The notes under the pieces were generated by a model. That model searched no databases, was not told the DNA's origin, and saw nothing but the letters and a program-made list of their open reading frames with translations. The position numbers and the translations under genes are program-made. Below, piece by piece: positions 46,975 through 58,221 of a stretch of 64,000 nucleotides of DNA. The stretch's first letter is position 1; each line of letters starts with the position of its first letter. This DNA comes from Achatina immaculata. Taxonomy: Eukaryota > Mollusca > Gastropoda > Stylommatophora > Achatinidae. The stretch lies in NCBI GenBank assembly GCA_009760885.1, contig CM019696.1:43136221-43200220 (forward strand), in the 5' to 3' direction.

Positions 46975-47190
46975 GCACTGCAGGAACACAGAAAATAGAG
47001 ATTGTGACTTTATGAGCACTGCACAAACACAGAAAATAGAGATTGTGACTTTATGAGCACTGCACAAACACAGAAAATAGAGATTGTGACTTTATGAGCG
47101 CGGCATGAACACAGAAAGTAGAGATTGTGACTTTATGAGCGCGGCATGAACACAGAAAATAGAGATTGTGACTTTATGAGCGCTGTGTAA
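46975..47190. repeat. 41-bp minisatellite
   Basis: Five copies of a 41-bp unit, core acagaaaatagagattgtga. Confidence 0.92.
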
Positions 47191-47649
47191 ACTTAGCGGT
47201 TGTTTAAATTACAACTAGGGATGAATGTGGGGTGGGATATGAGGAAAAGCCTGCTGTTTCCTCAATTCCCTGGTCTAATGTACTATCGTAATGGGTGCCC
47301 AGACTTTAACTATCTCTTATTACCGAGAACCCAGGTTACACCTCCTCAGAATACTGTATGACATTTGCCATCATGTTACATATACCACAACATACACCAA
47401 CATTCACTACACATAACCAAGTCAGCCATTAAATACATGAACGTTTTATTACTCAAACTACATCTATCCTGATAGTCACAGGTACATTACATAACACAGA
47501 ACATCCAACACATATCATAAGATATTAGTAGGCGTGATATCAACATAAGGTGATAACTCTGAACTAACATAACTAAAGAACCAGATAACCGGGGCCTTGG
47601 CTATCCTGGACTTATCCCCCCCCTCCCATCATAAAAACACGTTATACTC
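47191..47649. other. Unassigned sequence
   Basis: No visible tandem structure or coding domain. Confidence 0.5.
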
Positions 47650-47661
47650 GTGCATTCATTT

Positions 47662-48706
47662 ATCTGCATGTCCCTTGCGATACCTTGCCTCCCTAATAGC
47701 ACTCCTGTCAGCCTCTCGGTTGTAAGCAGATGCATCCATTTGCAGATCATCAACGATGTATTGCATCCATCTTGGCCTTGGTCTTCCTCTCTTTCTTTTT
47801 TCCTATTATGTACGTTTCCTCTTTACAAGCCAGCTTTCTTCAATATTAAGTTATTGTAGTATGGATATATTTGTTCTTTTTTGTGTGTATGATACTTGGA
47901 GAACTCTTCTGTAGCATTTACATTCAAAGGCATTTATGAGTTTCTCAGCTGTTTTGTTAAGTGTCCAGGTCTCACAGGCATATGTTGCGATGGGAAAGAT
48001 GCATGCCCTTAAAAATCTTATTTTTGTGGTTCTGTCTGCTCCTCTCCACAGATTCTTTATTTGTTTTACTTTCTGAAGAGCGATAGATGTCCTCCTTTTA
48101 ATGTCCCTCGTTGTATCTCCATTATTAGTTAGCAGTGATCCAAGATATTCAAAACTCTCCACTTCTTCTAGTTTTTCCTCATTGATACATATTTCAGCTG
48201 CCTTGTTTGTTTTGTCAGTTGTCGTCAATTTATTTTTCTTCGCATTAAGATAGAGGTTCTGCTCTTCGCTGTTCTTACGGACTGACATAATTAGTTTTTC
48301 CATTCCTCTTTGTGTTGTGGACAGTAATACTGTGTCATCAGCATATCTAATCTCTGGTATTTCATAACCTCCAATTGTTATGGCATCGTAATATTCTTTG
48401 TCTACATCTTCTCTAACATTCCTCATTATATTTTCAGTATACAAGTTAAATAAGTAAGGCGACAATATGCACCCCTGACGGACCCCTTGTTTTATGTCAA
48501 ACCAAGTTGTTGTTTCACCATTTATTCTTACTACTGCTTGTTGGTCTAGATACAGCAGTGATGTTAATTGTATCAAATGTGTTGGAAATCCCATTCTTAC
48601 ATTATTTCCCAAAGTTTCTGGTGTTGTACACAATCAAATGCCTTTGAGTAGTCTATAAAAGATAAATATAGATTCACATTAAACGCATAAGATATATTTT
48701 TAAAAG
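47662..48706 (-). mobile_element. 5'-truncated RTE-like LINE copy
   Basis: Same family as the element at 23.9-27.5 kb, minus strand. The 12-bp word gtgcattcattt flanks it at 47650-47661 and 48707-48718, a target-site duplication that overlaps the tail motif. Similarity to the longer copy ends near 48684 (attcacattaaac). About 22 bp of unmatched AT-rich filler lies between that point and the right duplication. Confidence 0.87.
47851..48633 (-). pseudogene. RTE-like reverse transcriptase, truncated but open for 260 codons
   Basis: The longest clean RTE-like reading frame in the window. It contains KQGVRQGCILSPYLFNLYTE, the catalytic YADD box in RYADDTVLLSTTQ, the thumb motif FEYLGSLLTNNGD and ATYACETWTLNKTAEK, then stops after ISILQ. 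The endonuclease, fingers and first catalytic aspartate are lost by 5' truncation, and the C-terminal GRPR region is disrupted downstream. Frame integrity suggests that this copy is younger than the 23.9-kb copy. It cannot be active alone. Confidence 0.88.
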
Positions 48707-48718
48707 GTGCATTCATTT

Positions 48719-48879
48719 GTCTCATTCATGACAACTTCAGCCACAAATAAAGAAATTATATTTCCCACTTGTCTCATTTATGACAAATTCGATCACAAAT
48801 ATTGAATTTATATTTTCCCATACTTTATGTTCGAGGAGATGAGGAAGAAGCAGGATATAAAATTGTTGCTTGGAATAAA
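48719..48879. repeat. Two-copy ~64-bp repeat
   Basis: Two imperfect copies of a segment with gtctcattcatgacaa and tatttccca lie side by side. Confidence 0.6.
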
Positions 48880-49750
48880 CGAGTCTTGTGCCAAGTCCGG
48901 AGAATAAAGGAGTCGTTTGCCGAGTCCAGAGAATAAAGGAGTCGTTTGCCGAGTCCAGAGAATAAAGGAGTCGTGTGCCGAGTCCAGAGAATAAAGGAGT
49001 CGTTTGCCGAGTCCAGAGAATAAAGGAGTCGTTTGCCGAGTCCAGAGAATAAAGGAGTCGTGTGCCGAGTCCGGAGAATAAAGGAGTCGTGTGCCGAGTC
49101 CGGAGAATAAACGAGTCGCGTGCCGAGTCTGGAGAATAAAGGAGTCGTGTGCCGAGTCCGAGAATAAAGGAGTCGTGTGCCGAGTCCGGAGAATAAAGGA
49201 GTCTTGTGCCGAGTCCGGAGAATAAATTAGTCGTGTGCTGAATCCGGGGGAAAAAGAGTCTTGTGCCGAGTCCGGAGAATAAAGGAGTCGTGTGCCGAGT
49301 GCGGGGAATAAAGGAGTCGTGTGCCTAATCCGTTGGAAAAAAGAGTCTTGTGCCGAGTCCGGAGAATAAAGGAGTCGTGTGCCGAGTCCGGGGAATAAAG
49401 GAGTCGTGTGCCGAATCCGGGGGAAAAAAGAGTCTTGTGCCGAGTCCGGAGAATAAAGGAGTCGTGTGCCGAGTCCGGGGAATAAAGGAGTCGTGTGCCG
49501 AGTCCGGGGATTAAAGGAGTCGTGTGCCTAATCCGTTGGAAAAAAGAGTCTTGTGCCCAATCCGGAGAATAAAGGAGTCGTGTGCCGAGTCCGGGGAATA
49601 AAGGAGTCGTGTGCCGAATCCGGGGGAAAAAAGAGTCTTGTGCCGAGTCCGGAGAATAAAGGAGTCGTGTGCCGAGTCCGGAGAATAAAGGAGTCGTGCG
49701 CTGGATCTGGGAAATAAACGAGTCGTGTGCCGAGTCCGGGGAATAAACGT
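48880..49750. repeat. 29-bp minisatellite
   Basis: About 30 copies of a 29-bp unit, core aataaaggagtcgtgtgccg. Three monomer types (ccggagaataaagg, ccggggaataaagg, ccgggggaaaaaag) recur in order on the right, forming a higher-order unit of about three monomers. Confidence 0.95.
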
Positions 49751-50195
49751 CGTCTACTTGCTAAACTATCATCTTATTAACGATAGGCATTCTCCCAGCC
49801 GCTCCTGGCAATCCTCGCATACAGGACAGCCCGCTATCCCGACAACAATCTCCTACACTGAATAATAAGAGCAACGTGCAACAACAAAACTCGAATTTTA
49901 AATTTCGCTTAATTATCGTGTCACGAACTTTTGTCTGGCTTTGTCTAAGTAGATATTCATCGAGACCGACCAATTCACCTCCAATAGAATGCATCAGCAA
50001 ATGTGATATTAATGTTCTAACATGAATAAGCATTTGTTATATGTCGCTAAATATGTCCTGATAATCTCCAGGGCTCAATGTTTTGTTTGTCACATATTTT
50101 CTGATAATTTAGTTCTAGAGTAACATGTTGATCATTTTGTCAAGTCAACATCAAGAATTTCTGTCACTTTGTCCTACTGTATCATGTTGTCTCTT
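49751..50195. other. Unassigned sequence
   Basis: A 90-codon minus-strand frame (49761-50033) has no recognisable domain. Confidence 0.5.
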
Positions 50196-50720
50196 TGTAT
50201 TATGCTGTATTCTTGTAATATGCTGTCTTCTTGTTATATGCTGTCTTCTTGTAATATGCTGTCTTCTTGTATTATGTTGTCTTCTTGTAATACGCTGTCT
50301 TCTTGTATCATGTTGCCTTCTTGTAATATGTTGTCTTCTTGTATCATGTTGTCTTCTTGTAATATCCTGTCTTCTTGCAATATGCTGTTTTCTTATATCA
50401 TGTTGTCTGTTGTGTTATGCTTTCTTCGTGTAAAATTCTTTTATTATTTTATGACCTTGTATTATTCACCCTTCTTTTTTATCATTCTACAATCTTATAT
50501 TATTCTATAATCTTGTATCGTTCTATAATATTATATCATTCTATAATCGTATATCGTTATAAAATATGATATCACTCTATAATCTTATATAATCCCATTT
50601 CATTCTATAATCTTGTCTCATTCTATAATTTTGTATAATTTTATCTTCTTTTTTATAATTTCTCATTTTGTATCGTTTAATCATCTTTAATACTTTTGTA
50701 ATTTTGTACTGTCACTTACT
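50196..50720. repeat. 18-bp minisatellite with degenerate right side
   Basis: About 12 copies of ttgtaatatgctgtcttc (50196-50410) grade into diverged tattctataatcttg-like words up to about 50720. Confidence 0.88.
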
Positions 50721-51084
50721 TGCTTTATTGCTCTGAAATCACACATCATTCTTATACAGTACAGTACTTTGTATTTGTGTGCATAGGGAAAATAAAACTA
50801 AAATTGACAAGCCAACACAAGAAATCAGTACACAGAAAGATAAACAGCCACAGCCTACAAGAGGAAAATAATAACATTAATTTCAATCAGGAACTTGCAA
50901 TCATTCCAATACACCCAGTGAAGTTGAGGAGATAGGTATAGATGAGTTATGGAATTCTTACAGCACAGCCATAATCACAGCAGCAAAAGTAAGCTCTGGA
51001 CTGATAAAACCAAATAGAAAAGCATGGATATCAGATAAAACATGGAAGTATATACATGAAAGACGAGTAGTCAAATCAGACATA

Positions 51085-52143
51085 TTGAATGCAAAAACAG
51101 ATCTTGGAAAAAATCTGGCGAAAGCAAAATACACAGAAATAGACAAGAAAGTAAAAAGTTCAGCTAGAAGGGATAAAAGAGAATACATAGACAATATGGC
51201 GAAAGAGGCAGAAAAAGCTGCAAAAACAAGAGACAGCAAAACTTTATATAACATACAAAAGAGGCTAACAGGTACTATTACATCTAAAGAAAGACCAATC
51301 CTTAGCAAAACTGGAACACTATTAATATCAAATAAAGACCAAAAGCAAAGATGAGCTGAACACTTCCAAGAAATACTTAATCGACCACACCCAAAAGAAT
51401 TGTTAAACCTTGAAACTGACTTACCAATCCCACAACTAAATGTCAACCTACATGAAATTACATTGCATGAAATTGAAACAGCAGTGAATTTAATGGCTAA
51501 CAACAAAGCTGCAGGTGAAGATGAAATAACAGCCGAAATGCTAAAAGCTATCAATAGTGACAACATGAGACAACTACAGAGAATGTTTAATAAGATTTGG
51601 AAAGAAGAAAAGGTCCCTTCTAATTGGAAGAAAGGAATCATTGTTAAAATATCAAAAAAGGGCAACCTTAGTGACTGTAACAACTGGAGAAGAGTAACCT
51701 TAATATCAGTTGTGTCAAAAGTATTTTGCAAGGTCATTTTGAATAGACTCAAAGATATAGTGGATAATGCAATGAGAGAAGAACAAGCAGGATTTCGAAA
51801 AGGGAGAAGCTGTCTCGACCAGATCTTTACTCTCAGAATAATACTTGAAGAACATATTGAAAAGCAGAAACCATTAATCCTGAACTTCATAGACTTTAAA
51901 AAGGCATTTGACAGCATACACAGAGATTCATTATGGATAATTTTATGTCTATATGGAATATCATCTAAAATTGTCAACATCATTAAGGAATTCTACAATG
52001 GATATGTTTGTGCAGTCAAGACAGAAGAAGGGATGAGTGAATGGTTCCAGATTGAAACAGGCATGAAACAAGGATGTATACTGTCTCCTTTACTTTTTGG
52101 GATTACAATAGACTTCATAATGAAAAAAATGCTGTACAGGTAA
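51085..52143 (+). pseudogene. LINE reverse transcriptase, N-terminal and palm part
   Basis: The connector piece (51085-51354) is followed, after one TGA, in the same frame by 51355-52143. Motifs: NNKAAGEDEITAEMLKAI, NWKKGIIVKISKKGNLSDC, REEQAGFRKGRSCLDQI, the first catalytic aspartate in LNFIDFKKAFDSI, and TGMKQGCILSPLLFGITID. A frameshift near 52140 separates this from the catalytic ADD box in the next piece. With one stop and one frameshift over about 1 kb, decay is modest. Confidence 0.88.
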
Positions 52144-52159
52144 CACAGGTAGTGACTGG

Positions 52160-52959
52160 GTACATGGGACCCAACTAGAAGATCTTGATTTTGCTGATGA
52201 CATAACTCTTATCAGTAATAATGTGAATTCCATGCAAGAAAAAACAGATAGCCTGTCTTCACTGGCTAGCAAAATAGGACTTGAAATTAACAAGGACAAA
52301 ACAAATACAATGAAAATTCCTCTCAATCAAAATGGAAAAATACACGTAGAAGGGACAGATATTGAAGAAGTCAATCAATTTGCATACCTTGTCAGCTACA
52401 TAGACCAGGATGGTGACACTAGAAAGGAAGTTAAATCAGAATTGCAAAAGCAGCATCAATCTTCAAGAATCTTGAGAACATATGGAATTCAAAAGTTATA
52501 AGCACAAAAACCAAGTTAAGACTATTCAATTCAAATGTAATATCCACCCTCATTTATGCATGCGAAAGCTGGAAAACAACTAAAGAAATAGACAAGAAAT
52601 TAGACTCTTTTGAAAACAAATGCCTACGGAAAATACTCGGCATCAAATGGAATGAATTCAAGAACAATGCAGAGATAAGACAGATGACTGAACAACAACC
52701 AGTCTCATGGGTGATCAGGAAAAGGAGATGGACATATGTTGGTCACTTGATGAGAAGAAATGATCAGAGAATCCCAAAACAAGCTATCAAGTGGAACACA
52801 ACAGGCCGAAGAAAAAGAGGCAGACCGCGTGAAACTCTGAAGAGGACATTATTAAGAGAGGCCAAGTTAACAGGCATAAAATATTTTGATGAGGTTGAAA
52901 GACTCGCCGAAGACAGGAAAAATTGGCGAACTACTTTGCGAGCCCTATGTGACGTTTAA
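52160..52959 (+). pseudogene. LINE reverse transcriptase, catalytic box and C-terminus
   Basis: Continues the reverse transcriptase in a new frame with QLEDLDFADDITLISNN (catalytic FADD) and EEVNQFAYLVSYIDQDGD (thumb; the usual YLGS is YLVS). After another shift near 52450 comes TLIYACESWKTTKEIDKK, RKRRWTYVGHLMRRND and TTGRRKRGRPRETLKRTLLR, ending at a TAA at 52957-52959. The last part is nearly identical to the fragment at 46673-46867. Confidence 0.87.
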
Positions 52960-53002
52960 CGGCACGGGAAGGATATAAGATATATAAGACTTTGTATTTG
53001 TG

Positions 53003-53254
53003 ATTCTGTTGCACAATATAATCAGCATGTGACATTCTATCATTGTCTGTCATTCCATCTAGTAATATTCTCCCATCATGTTATTCTGTGATTCTGTTTC
53101 AACTGATATGATTGTTTCATCCTGTATTATTGCATCACTTTATTCTTTGCTATCATAGAGCAGGATAATCTGTTTATTTCATTGAGATAAACTGTTTATA
53201 TCATTGAATACAACTGAACTGGTAGGACAGAACAACCAACTCTGAGATACTGCA
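53003..53254. other. Spacer
   Basis: AT-rich, no feature visible. Confidence 0.5.
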
Positions 53255-53400
53255 GCGTACTAAGCTGCTGTCAGTGACAGCAAGATCAAGCAGCTGTCAG
53301 TGACAGCAAGATCAAGCTGCTGTCAGTGACAGCAAGATCAAGCTGCTGTCAGTGACAGCAAGATCAAGCTGCTGTCAGTGACAGCAAGATCAAGCAGCTG
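53255..53400. repeat. 26-bp repeat
   Basis: Five to six copies of a 26-bp unit, core gctgctgtcagtgacagcaa. Confidence 0.93.
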
Positions 53401-54401
53401 AAACATAAAGATGGTTCTAACACGTAACAAGAATGTATGGTTGGAGATATAACAAGATTGTATGATTAGACACGTAACAAGAATGTATGGTTGGACATAT
53501 AACAAGATTGTATGATTAGACACGTAACAAGAATGTATGGTTGGAGATATAACAAGATTGTATGATTAGACACGTAACAAGAATGTATGGTTGGACATAT
53601 AACAAGATTGTATGATTAGACACGTAACAAGAATGTATGGTTGGACATATAACAAGATTGTATGATTAGACACGTAACAAGAATGTATGGTTGGAGATAT
53701 AACAAGATTGTATGATTAGACACGTAACAAGAATGTATGGTTGGACATATAACAAGATTGTATGATTAGACACGTAACAAGAATGTATGGTTTTAACACG
53801 TAACTCCCCTGGGAGGAACTGTGATAAGAACACACTTATCTTAACATAGTCTTTGTGAGACAGGGAACATAGCTCTGTTTGCTTAAGAACACTGACCCAC
53901 TTCTGTAGCCCAGAAACTTGTAGCATTCAACACTAAGTGTAATTTTTATTTTTGTAAAATGTAATGTCAGGTTGGTGGACGGATGGGGACACGGAGATCT
54001 CTGGCGGGGATGAGGAAAATCTGGTGTGAAACCACGAATCCAGGACGTGACAAGCCTATGGGTCTTTACAACAATGGCTATCAGAATGATGTAAACAAAA
54101 CAGAGCCAGCAGGCAATAGGTGGAGGGGAATGGACATCGTTGGGGTACTCATCAGATTCCTCAAAGTCGCAGTGTCTCTGTGGAACTGTCTCAAAGCCGT
54201 CTGGATCTGATGTAGAGAAGGGACTTACATACAGCCACCAGAGGCTGGAAAAAAAAATTTTGGCCAGGCCAGCCACACTGCCTTCATGGCAGTCCGAGCA
54301 AGACCACAGTCTGCCCTAGCAAGGAAAGGTGCTGAAGTCGGAGGTACCCAGCCAAAAGGCGCATCGCAAAAATCAGGGTAACACGCATTATCGCTAATGA
54401 A

Positions 54402-55370
54402 ATGTCTCTATCTGCAGTTTTCAAACATGGTGCTCGCCCTGTGAAGACTAACCAGGCAGGTGCAGTGCCGGGCCCCCTGCCTCGAAAGGGCCCACCCAAT
54501 GTTACTGGAGGTCCTCTCAGTTCATCTTGTGGAGCCAGGAGACATGAGAGTAGAGCTACTGGCCAAAATATACAGAGGAAGAAAACTGCCAAAAATCAAG
54601 AACTTAAAATAATGCAGTGGAATGCTGAGGGTGTCAGCAGTGTTAGAGATGACTATAGCAAAAATGTTGAACTAGAGAACATACTTTTCGCAGAGCAGGT
54701 AAGTATATGCTGCATACAGGAGACACACCTAACCAAAGATGCTGCCTTTAAAATCAGAGGCTACCATTGTTTTAGGTCAGACCGACAGGACAGAAGAAAG
54801 GGAGGAGTACTCACACTTGTTAAGAATAACATCAGCGCATGTCAGATGGGAATGTACATGAAGGAGCCGAATTCCAGATAATCTATCTAAAAAGTAGTAA
54901 TACAGATTTCCACCTCCTTAACTATTATTGTCCTAATGACCGTCCACTTGCTTTAGAAACAATCCTACACAAAGAGAGACCTTTATGTCTGTGGCGATTT
55001 TAACAGCCATTCCCAGAGCTGGGGCTATGACCACATAGACAAGAGAGGAGAGGAAGTTGAGAGCTGGCAGGATGATAATGGACATCTCCTGATCAACCAG
55101 CCAATGGATCCCCCAACATTTTACTCAAGGGCTTGGCATACAACGTCAACACCAGATCTGGCATTCCACTCTCCAGATCTGAAGTGGAACATTACACGAG
55201 AAGCTGGAAAACAACTTGGAGGTAGCGACCATCGACCAGTCTTCCTGACAATAGAAAATGAACTCCTTAACACCAAGGCCCTCTCCTCAGATGGAACTAT
55301 AAAAAAAAAGCAAACTGGACAATGTACAGACATCGTACAGATATCCTGGTGGGACAGCTGTCCATAGAAG
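54402..55370 (+). pseudogene. I/Nimb-like endonuclease, decayed
   Basis: First piece (54402-54881): LKIMQWNAEGVSSVRDDY (first catalytic strand), SICCIQETHLTKDAAFKIRG (catalytic glutamate in QETHL) and DRRKGGVLTLVKNNI. Second piece, in a shifted frame (to about 55370): CGDFNSHSQSWGYDHIDKRG (GDFN box) and GGSDHRPVFLTIE (SDHRPV box), so the main catalytic motifs survive but not in one frame. The start at 54402 is only the first ATG of the surviving frame. Confidence 0.87.
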
Positions 55371-57149
55371 GTAAGGATATTAACAGCATAGTGAAGGAAT
55401 TCAATGCTTGTATCCTTCAGGCCGCTCGTGAAACCATTCCCAGAGGAGCTCGCAGGGACTATAAACCATACTGGTCTAGTGAGCTGGGAAAACTCCATGA
55501 TGATGTGGAAACAGTTCGAAAGCAAGCAGAAAATAGACCATGCCAAGAACACCACAATAATTACCAACATTCTAAGGCCAAATTTCAGATAGCCAAGCTG
55601 CAAGCCAGACGAGAAAGTTGGAGAGAGAAAACAGAGTCCCTAAACTTTGAAAAGGATGGAAGGAAACTGTGGAAACTAATCAAACAGTTAAACAATGTGA
55701 GCACTGGAAGAAGTACAAAGATTACACTAATAGAGGATGGGAAAGCTCTTACAGGTAAGCAGGTAGCAGATCACTTTGCTCGCATGTTTGTACAAGATTA
55801 CTACATTGATATCCATCCAGAGAAACAGCATACAGTTGTTCGCATTGACCCACAGAAAGAAAAGGAAAAAGGCAGAAAACTGGAGGTATGGATGCACCAA
55901 TCACACGCAGTGAGTTAGACCTAGCAGTTAGTAAACTGAAACCAAGGAAATCACCAGGACCAGATGGAGTGTCCAATGAAATGATCAAGAACCTGGGAAT
56001 GGCAGAAATGGGAAAGCTGTTGGATATTTTCAATATGTGCTGGAGCACAGGTAAGTTACCTCAGATCTGGAAGGAAGCAAGCATGGTACCACTGATAAAG
56101 CCAGGGAAAAAAAGTGATACTGCCTCCAGCTACAGGCCAATCAGTCTCACTAGCTGCCTATGCAAAACGATGGAACGCATCATTGACCTGAGGCTAAAAT
56201 GGTACCTAGAAAGTGAAAAACGTCTTGTTCCACAACAAGCAGGATTTAGGCAGTACTACAGTACAGAAGATCAAGTGACCTAACTCTCTCAAGAGATTGA
56301 GGATGCATTCCAAGAGAAAAACCTTGTACTAGCAGCGTGGATAGACCTGAAGAAAGCCTTTGATAAAGTATGGAAAAAAGGTCTGCTGTGGAAACTAAGA
56401 AACTGCAACGTGAATGGAAGACTGTACAACTGGATAAAGTCATATTTACACAACAGAAGAGATAGAGTAGTAATGGATGGACACAAAAGCCAGAAAGTAC
56501 TGCTACGACATGGTGTAACAAAAGGAGGAGTCCCTTCATCTACACTATTCCTGGTATTCATTAATGACCTGGTCAAGGAACTTCCCTATGGAATCAAAGC
56601 GGCACTGTATGCATATGATCTGGTCATGTGATGTACAGATGAATACGCGACAGTTGCTACACAGAGACTCCAAAGAGTAGCAGACATCTTGACATCATGG
56701 ACAAACAAACGGTGTGTGTAAGAATCAACACAGAGAAATCAAGTACCACTCTGTTCACTCTCTCACCTAAACATAAAGCAAGTAAGATCTTTGTTAATGA
56801 AATATCTTTAAGGATGGACAACCAACCCACTTACTTAGGAGTGACTCTTGACTCAAAACTGACCTGGAAGCAACACATCAACAGTGCAGAAGCAAAAGCC
56901 AGAAGAAAACTAGCCATATTAAGAAAACTAAGTGGAACCACATGGGGAGCTAGTGAAAGAATCCTCAAGAATGTATATCAGCAAAGTATTCTACCACATT
57001 TAGAATATGGCTCAACATCTTGGTGCACAGCATCAAACACTACGCTGAATAATCTAGACAAGGCACAAAATCAGTCACTACGGATTATCACAGGTGCCAT
57101 GAGGTCCACACCAGTAGTAGAAATGCAGAAAATGGTGTTCAAGCGCTAA
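55322..57149 (+). pseudogene. I/Nimb-like reverse transcriptase with broken catalytic box
   Basis: A connector (55322-55918) with RRDYKPYWSSELGKLHDD precedes the reverse transcriptase. Motifs: KLKPRKSPGPDGVSNEMIKN, SSYRPISLTSCLCKTMERII, VPQQAGFRQYYSTEDQV, then a stop, AAWIDLKKAFDKVWKKGLLW (first catalytic aspartate), GVTKGGVPSSTLFLVFINDL, and ALYAYDLVM, where YADD would be expected. One of the two metal-binding aspartates has become tyrosine. A TGA follows at the position where this family usually has tryptophan. The thumb continues to 57149 with NQPTYLGVTLDSKLTWKQHI. Catalysis is not possible. Confidence 0.9.
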
Positions 57150-57168
57150 AGGAAGATACATAAAGGTC

Positions 57169-58221
57169 ATGACCTTGGGAGAGAAATTCCTCAGCTCTGT
57201 AAGCCATCCCCTGAAGGAGAGATTCAATAACTTGGCACTGAGATGGCTTAAAAGAAGCAGCTTCATTCATCAGGCCAAGCGTATGCGTAAGCTGATACCT
57301 GACCTTCCAACTGTAGTCGCTCCATTATCATCTGTACCAGAGCCTACACCATGGAAAGAAGCAGATTGTACACAAATAACTATTCAAACTGAAGTGAAAG
57401 GTGTGCAGAATGGTGAGATGCAGAGCAGTCTTGTAAGATCAACAGCCACACTTAGTGTTCTAGATGACAAATATCCATGTGACACCTGGATACGTGTGTA
57501 TACAGACGGATCTGCACATAATACCATAAAGAATGGAGGGGCAGGAGCATATATTGAATATCCAAACAACACATCTGACAAGATTTCCATACCCACTGGA
57601 AAATACTGCAACAACTATGATGCAGAAGTTAGGGCAATTATTGCTGCAGTTGAAAAACTAACAGACTCCAGAATTGATACATGTCCTGTAGTAATTCTCA
57701 CAGATGCAAGGTCAGTACTGGAATCTCTTCAGTGCAACAAACTACCAGACCTTAAGAATGCATTGTCAGAAACTGGCCTACAACACAGAGCCACCTTGCA
57801 GTGGATTCCCTCCCACTGTGGGATACCAGGCAATGAGAAAGCTGACTGTCTGGCCATACAGGGCACTGAAATGGAGCAACCAGACTTACCAATCACCTAT
57901 AATCAGAAGAAAAGTATGATAAAAACCTACAGGAAGCCACAAACACCACCACATGATGGCTATCACATGCTAAACAGAAAGGAACAAGTCACCATCTTCC
58001 GTCTCCTAACAGGACACAGCCGACTCCGAAGTCATATGTATACAAAGTTTAAGGTTGGTACTACTAATCTATGTACATGTACCCATGTGCCCCAAACTGT
58101 GGAACATATCCTCCAAAACTGCACCAACTATGAGACACTGAGAAATAATTACTGGCCCAGTGAAACCATCAGAGAAGATAAGCTCTATGGTTCCATACAT
58201 GAATTACAAATAAAAAAGTGA
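57169..58221 (+). pseudogene. RNase H domain of the I/Nimb-like LINE, open for 350 codons
   Basis: An uninterrupted frame covering the last third of ORF2. RNase H would remove the RNA strand of the RNA-DNA hybrid during integration. The four acidic residues are all visible: D113 in VYTDGSAHN, E153 in DAEVRAI, D179 in ILTDARSVLESL and D226 in GNEKAD, the last preceded by WIPSHCGIPG. A C-x-C-x8-H-x4-C motif (LCTCTHVPQTVEHILQNC) follows near the C-terminus, typical of these elements. It is separated from the reverse transcriptase by a TAA at 57147-57149 and a frameshift. The start codon is nominal. Confidence 0.9.

Larger units (their letters stand above)
50780..52988 (+). mobile_element. 2.2-kb 5'-truncated LINE with 14-bp target-site duplication
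   Basis: The 14-bp word actttgtatttgtg occurs at 50766-50779 and 52989-53002 and flanks the element exactly. The 3' end reads gaaggatataagatatataag, an ataag-type tail shared with the 195-bp copy at 46.67 kb. Coding content is the connector, reverse transcriptase and C-terminus of a non-LTR element. The endonuclease is missing. The exact clade is uncertain; it is a different family from the TGAA-tailed RTE-like copies. Confidence 0.92.
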
